Assembly: GCA_037975125.1 (NCBI GenBank) | Contig: JAJQOW010000212.1 | Coordinates: 89,913-153,912, forward strand | Length of the DNA stretch: 64,000 bases | Reading direction: 5' to 3' | DNA from: Latrodectus hesperus | Taxonomy: Eukaryota > Arthropoda > Arachnida > Araneae > Theridiidae | In this document: in pieces, positions 60,780 to 64,000 of the stretch | Numbering within the stretch: position 1 is the first letter of the stretch | Layout of the letters: the number at the start of each line of letters is the position of its first letter | Position numbers and translations under genes: made by a program | The notes under the pieces: generated by a model | Databases searched by the model: none | What the model saw: the letters and a program-made list of their open reading frames with translations, nothing else | Told to the model about the DNA's origin: nothing

Positions 60780-63130
60780 GGAGAATTTATTAACTTTGTC
60801 TTGTGTGGTAAAATTACTTTAAGGTTCTTCTGCTCCCACTTCTCTTTTACATACAGATACACAATTGAGTACAGTAAAAAGTAAAATAATAACCAGTATT
60901 TAACATTTGATTTCTGTTTATTTTTACTATATTATTTTAGGCAACAATATAGTTAAAAATAATGATTCAAAAGGGATGTTTTCTACTATTAAGCAGTTGG
61001 TGCCAACATCAAAAATAACAGAAAAATAAATTATAGATATAAACCTGGAGCCAATAAGCTTAAGGCTGATATATTTCTTGAGTACCAATAAACACAGCCA
61101 GGAAACTAATCTCAGTAATTTAGCAATAAAATATGAAACCTATGTGGATAATTCGATAAATGTAAGTCTAAAATTTTTTCTACTAACGAATGTAGATCTT
61201 GTTTTTTTTAAAAAAAATCTCCATAATAAAAAGAGAACAACATTGAACGAATATAACAAATGCGTTAAAAAGTATTTTTATAAAAAAAACTTCTTTTAAA
61301 TTTTAGTAGTTATATAGAATTCATAAAAATAGAACATGTTTTGCTTGAAAGTTGAGACCAGGAAATATTCATATTAGCATCATCTATAGATTCCTGATAC
61401 ATACTATTCATTAAAAATTAAAATTATTGCCGAAGAATATTTTTATATTTTCTTTTTTCCTGAAGATCGTCTAATCATGCTTTCATAGCTTACGAATATA
61501 TTCTTGACTTCAAAAATGGGAAACATATTTCTGATATTAATAGAATGAAGTAAAACACCTACTCTTATATGTCAGAATGATGAGGGATGAATTTTTGGCA
61601 AATTGTACATTAAAATTTGGAATATTTGTTATATGTTTAAAGAAATATGGGAAATAATTTCTCTTAAAATGTTGACTTTATAATGCAACTGACTGCCGAT
61701 AATGATATGAAATACCATTAATAGGGTTTGAAATTGTGAACTAAAAAATACCAATGTTGAATGCATGGCTTGCGACAAATATTTAGTGTCCACATAACAG
61801 TATATATTATTTTAGATATATTTGTTTACTCTTGCTTTAAAAATATTCATTTGTAAAATACTTTTAGCATTAGAATCATTATGGCGAGAGATATACTAAT
61901 AGCTAAACACAAAGACACCAATATATGGTGTTGGAATTTTTGGTAAATTGTTATAAAGAGTAGAATAAATATTAAGCAGAACCTTATCAAATTTAACATT
62001 ACAGTCTTGATTAGCATAAGAATTTTATTGAATTTTTAATATGTTGTTAGAAATAGTTACTTAACAGACACTTATTTTTGTTTTCTAAATGGATACGCAA
62101 ATATGTGAAGCAATGAAGAAATCAAGACATTTATTAATCAATTAATTATTTTTTACGTATATTAAATATATGAACAGTAAACGTTTCTAACTATTTATCG
62201 ATCCTTTTCGAAATTTAAATTCAAATATTTAGAATGTTCAAAAGTGAAATTTTAGTTTTCCTTTAACGTTCAACAAACGCTATAAATAATTGCAAGAATA
62301 CAACTTCATAAAAATACAGACCTAGTGTATTCTTACTTAGTAAACGATATTTCAGTAAACATTTGATTTAAAGACTTTGAATTTTATCTAATACTTTACG
62401 CTGTTTGACTTAAATTGTTTCCTTTCTTCCAGTAATTCTGATTTCGAACATTCAAATGTCTTTCCCAAATGACAGACAGATCAATGATTCCCTCAATATT
62501 TTCAAGATTATTAAAAAACCTATATGAAGCAGTAAAAAATGAAAAGACATACTTTGTTTGAGCTTCAAATGAATATTATCTTTTCTCATTTCAAATGAAT
62601 AATGATATACTTTCCCTTAATAAGAATAAAAATGAGAGGTGTGCATAATAACACAGAAAACCAAAAAGTCTACTTATAATCTATTTTGAGACAAAAATAA
62701 CATTTTAGAAACATATTTACATTACGATTTATTTCATTATCTTTTTGACACTTAGTATTTGCTCTGATTAATTCTGATATATATATATAAACTCGTGTCC
62801 CTAAATTAAGGATAATGCAAGTTCAGGCAAAGAAAGAAACAGAAGCAAAACAACTAACATGTGACATACTGGTAAAGTCTATTTATTAAACGAAGGTATA
62901 GAGCAAAAGCAGATGCTGTATGCTGGACATCATTAATAAAATTTCCGACTTTTACTCCCTGGATACTACCTTTTTTCAGTCATCAGAAATTCTCAAAATT
63001 GTCGCAAGGATTCTCAAATAGGTGTAGAAATTCAAAAAAATATGAACCATAACTGAAGTGGCACATTGATTAGGAAAATTTTGATCATTTATCTGACTAA
63101 TTTGATAAGATACGAAATTTATTAGATAAT
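60780..63130. other. AT-rich intergenic part of U4
   Basis: No gene was recognised. Reading frames present in U1 and U2 here (for example minus 16,394-16,170) are broken by small indels in U4, which argues against their being genes. Confidence 0.6.
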
Positions 63131-63138
63131 GGAAAGAA

Positions 63139-63640
63139 TGCGATAAGAGAAATACGATAATAGAGTTCTTTCTTAGAACTTACTATGATAGATCTTTTAA
63201 TAAGATGTTTAATAATATGGAAGAGCATTAGACGAGAAACATTCTGTATTATGAAAGCTTATTTTAGCCGGGAAGTTCGCTTTTTCGTTTCCTGGAACAC
63301 AATATAGGCTTGGAACCTTCTTGAGCACTATAGTTTTCTCGAATAATGCCAAGTTTCTCAGATAAGGACGATAGTCCAATACGTCCAGCGTTACGGGATA
63401 TCTATCTAAAACAGTAAGCAAGTGAGCTGCACAGGAATCACTGAGGATAACAGCTCCTGTGAAATTTTCAATCGAAAATGGCAGCTGAGACAGAGCTGTG
63501 CGGATAACAGCATTTTCAAAGTGAAATGCCGCACCTCGGCAACAAGGATACAGAAAGAGAAAATTATGGTACCTGTTTTAGGACAATTGAAAAAAGGTAT
63601 GCTTCGGTAAAAATTCAAATCCACACTAGTTGGGGTAAAA
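63139..63640. other. Recurrent ORF-bearing block, U4 copy (unidentified)
   Basis: Fifth copy of the block. The minus strand is open for 105 codons (63,723-63,406, with KMLLSAQLCLSCHF), and the plus strand holds WQLRQSCADNSIFKVKCR followed in another frame by VKIQIHTSWGKK. Both strands are plausible, and the plus frame is shifted by a missing base after CACCTCG. Unidentified. Confidence 0.4.
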
Positions 63641-64000
63641 AAAGAATTTAATATTTCAAGAACGAGGGCTCTCCGAATAGAAGGGTCATTTTTATTTTTA
63701 AATAAACTTTTGACCCAAGTCAAGATTACTCCAGAACTTTTTAAAATTTATTATTTTTTGTAGTGGAACAATTAAATCGGGTTAGTGCTTTAAATCAAGT
63801 GAATTTTTAACTGAAAAAATCTCTCTGCAGAAAGCGCATCTGGGTCTTGAGGTTTCTAGGAAGGTATTGTTTGAATTCATCCCTAGGCGGAAGACTCCAA
63901 GAATTCTAATAATCTTTTAGAAGAAAATCAAGGCTTTCCTTTGAATTATGGATCTTCAGGGATTATCCTTAAACAACATAAGTCAGGTAGTAGGCATTAT

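Larger units (their letters stand above)
58679..64000 (+). repeat. Segmental duplication copy U4 (runs off the window)
   Basis: U4 repeats U1 from 13,355. Similarity is roughly 88-92 % by eye, lower than that of U1 to U2. It lacks about 17.33-18.80 kb (join near 62,725) and about 570 bases corresponding to 19.20-19.76 kb (join near 63,140), and has a private insertion of about 70 bases near 59,430-59,490. The copy continues beyond the right end, so the array is longer than the window. Confidence 0.9.

Overview
The window is AT-rich animal DNA, most likely from a spider. The best taxonomic hint is a set of retroelement remnants whose RNase H and C-terminal zinc-knuckle proteins are of a type I know mainly from spider genomes. 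No complete single-copy host gene could be recognised. All identities quoted here were judged by eye, not computed.

The main structure is a large segmental tandem duplication with a unit of about 18.85-18.86 kb. Five copies or partial copies lie head to tail: U0 (about 1-13,350, the most diverged, carrying the second part of the unit), U1 (13,350-32,240, a full unit), U2 (32,240-42,033, truncated), U3 (47,611-58,678, the complementary truncated part) and U4 (58,679-64,000, running off the window). U2 and U3 are separated by a 5.6 kb block (42,034-47,610) absent from the other copies. U1 and U2 are nearly identical over about 15.1-21.1 kb versus 34.0-40.0 kb, with a constant 18,862-base offset over 16.2-19.4 kb. 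Elsewhere they drop to roughly 95 % or less. Within each unit, short cores recur several times in diverged form, so the 18.9 kb unit itself appears to be built from older, smaller duplications.

Mobile elements help order the events. A tRNA-like SINE sits at the same site in U1, U2 and U3, while U0 has the empty site. A 1,300 bp Tc1/mariner element with DD41D (rosa-like) spacing and 34 bp inverted repeats lies in U3, and its empty TA site is visible in U1. An RNase H-bearing LINE tail lies at the U1/U2 junction and is absent at the U3/U4 junction. In the 5.6 kb block a second, truncated copy of the DD41D element is split by a Jockey-like LINE fragment flanked by 10 bp target duplications. Both transposase copies and all LINE reading frames are broken.

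Other structures are a 420 bp (TA)n array, three 49 bp repeats, three repeats of about 233 bp, a paired stem-loop conserved between U1 and U3, and a perfect 17 bp palindrome in U3 that appears to have arisen by template switching. Several short reading frames recur in the copies. One (58,679-58,900 and its copies) looks coding and loosely resembles an ACT domain. The rest are unidentified and may be decayed exons or transposon pieces. Much of the remaining sequence is AT-rich intergenic DNA in which nothing specific is seen.
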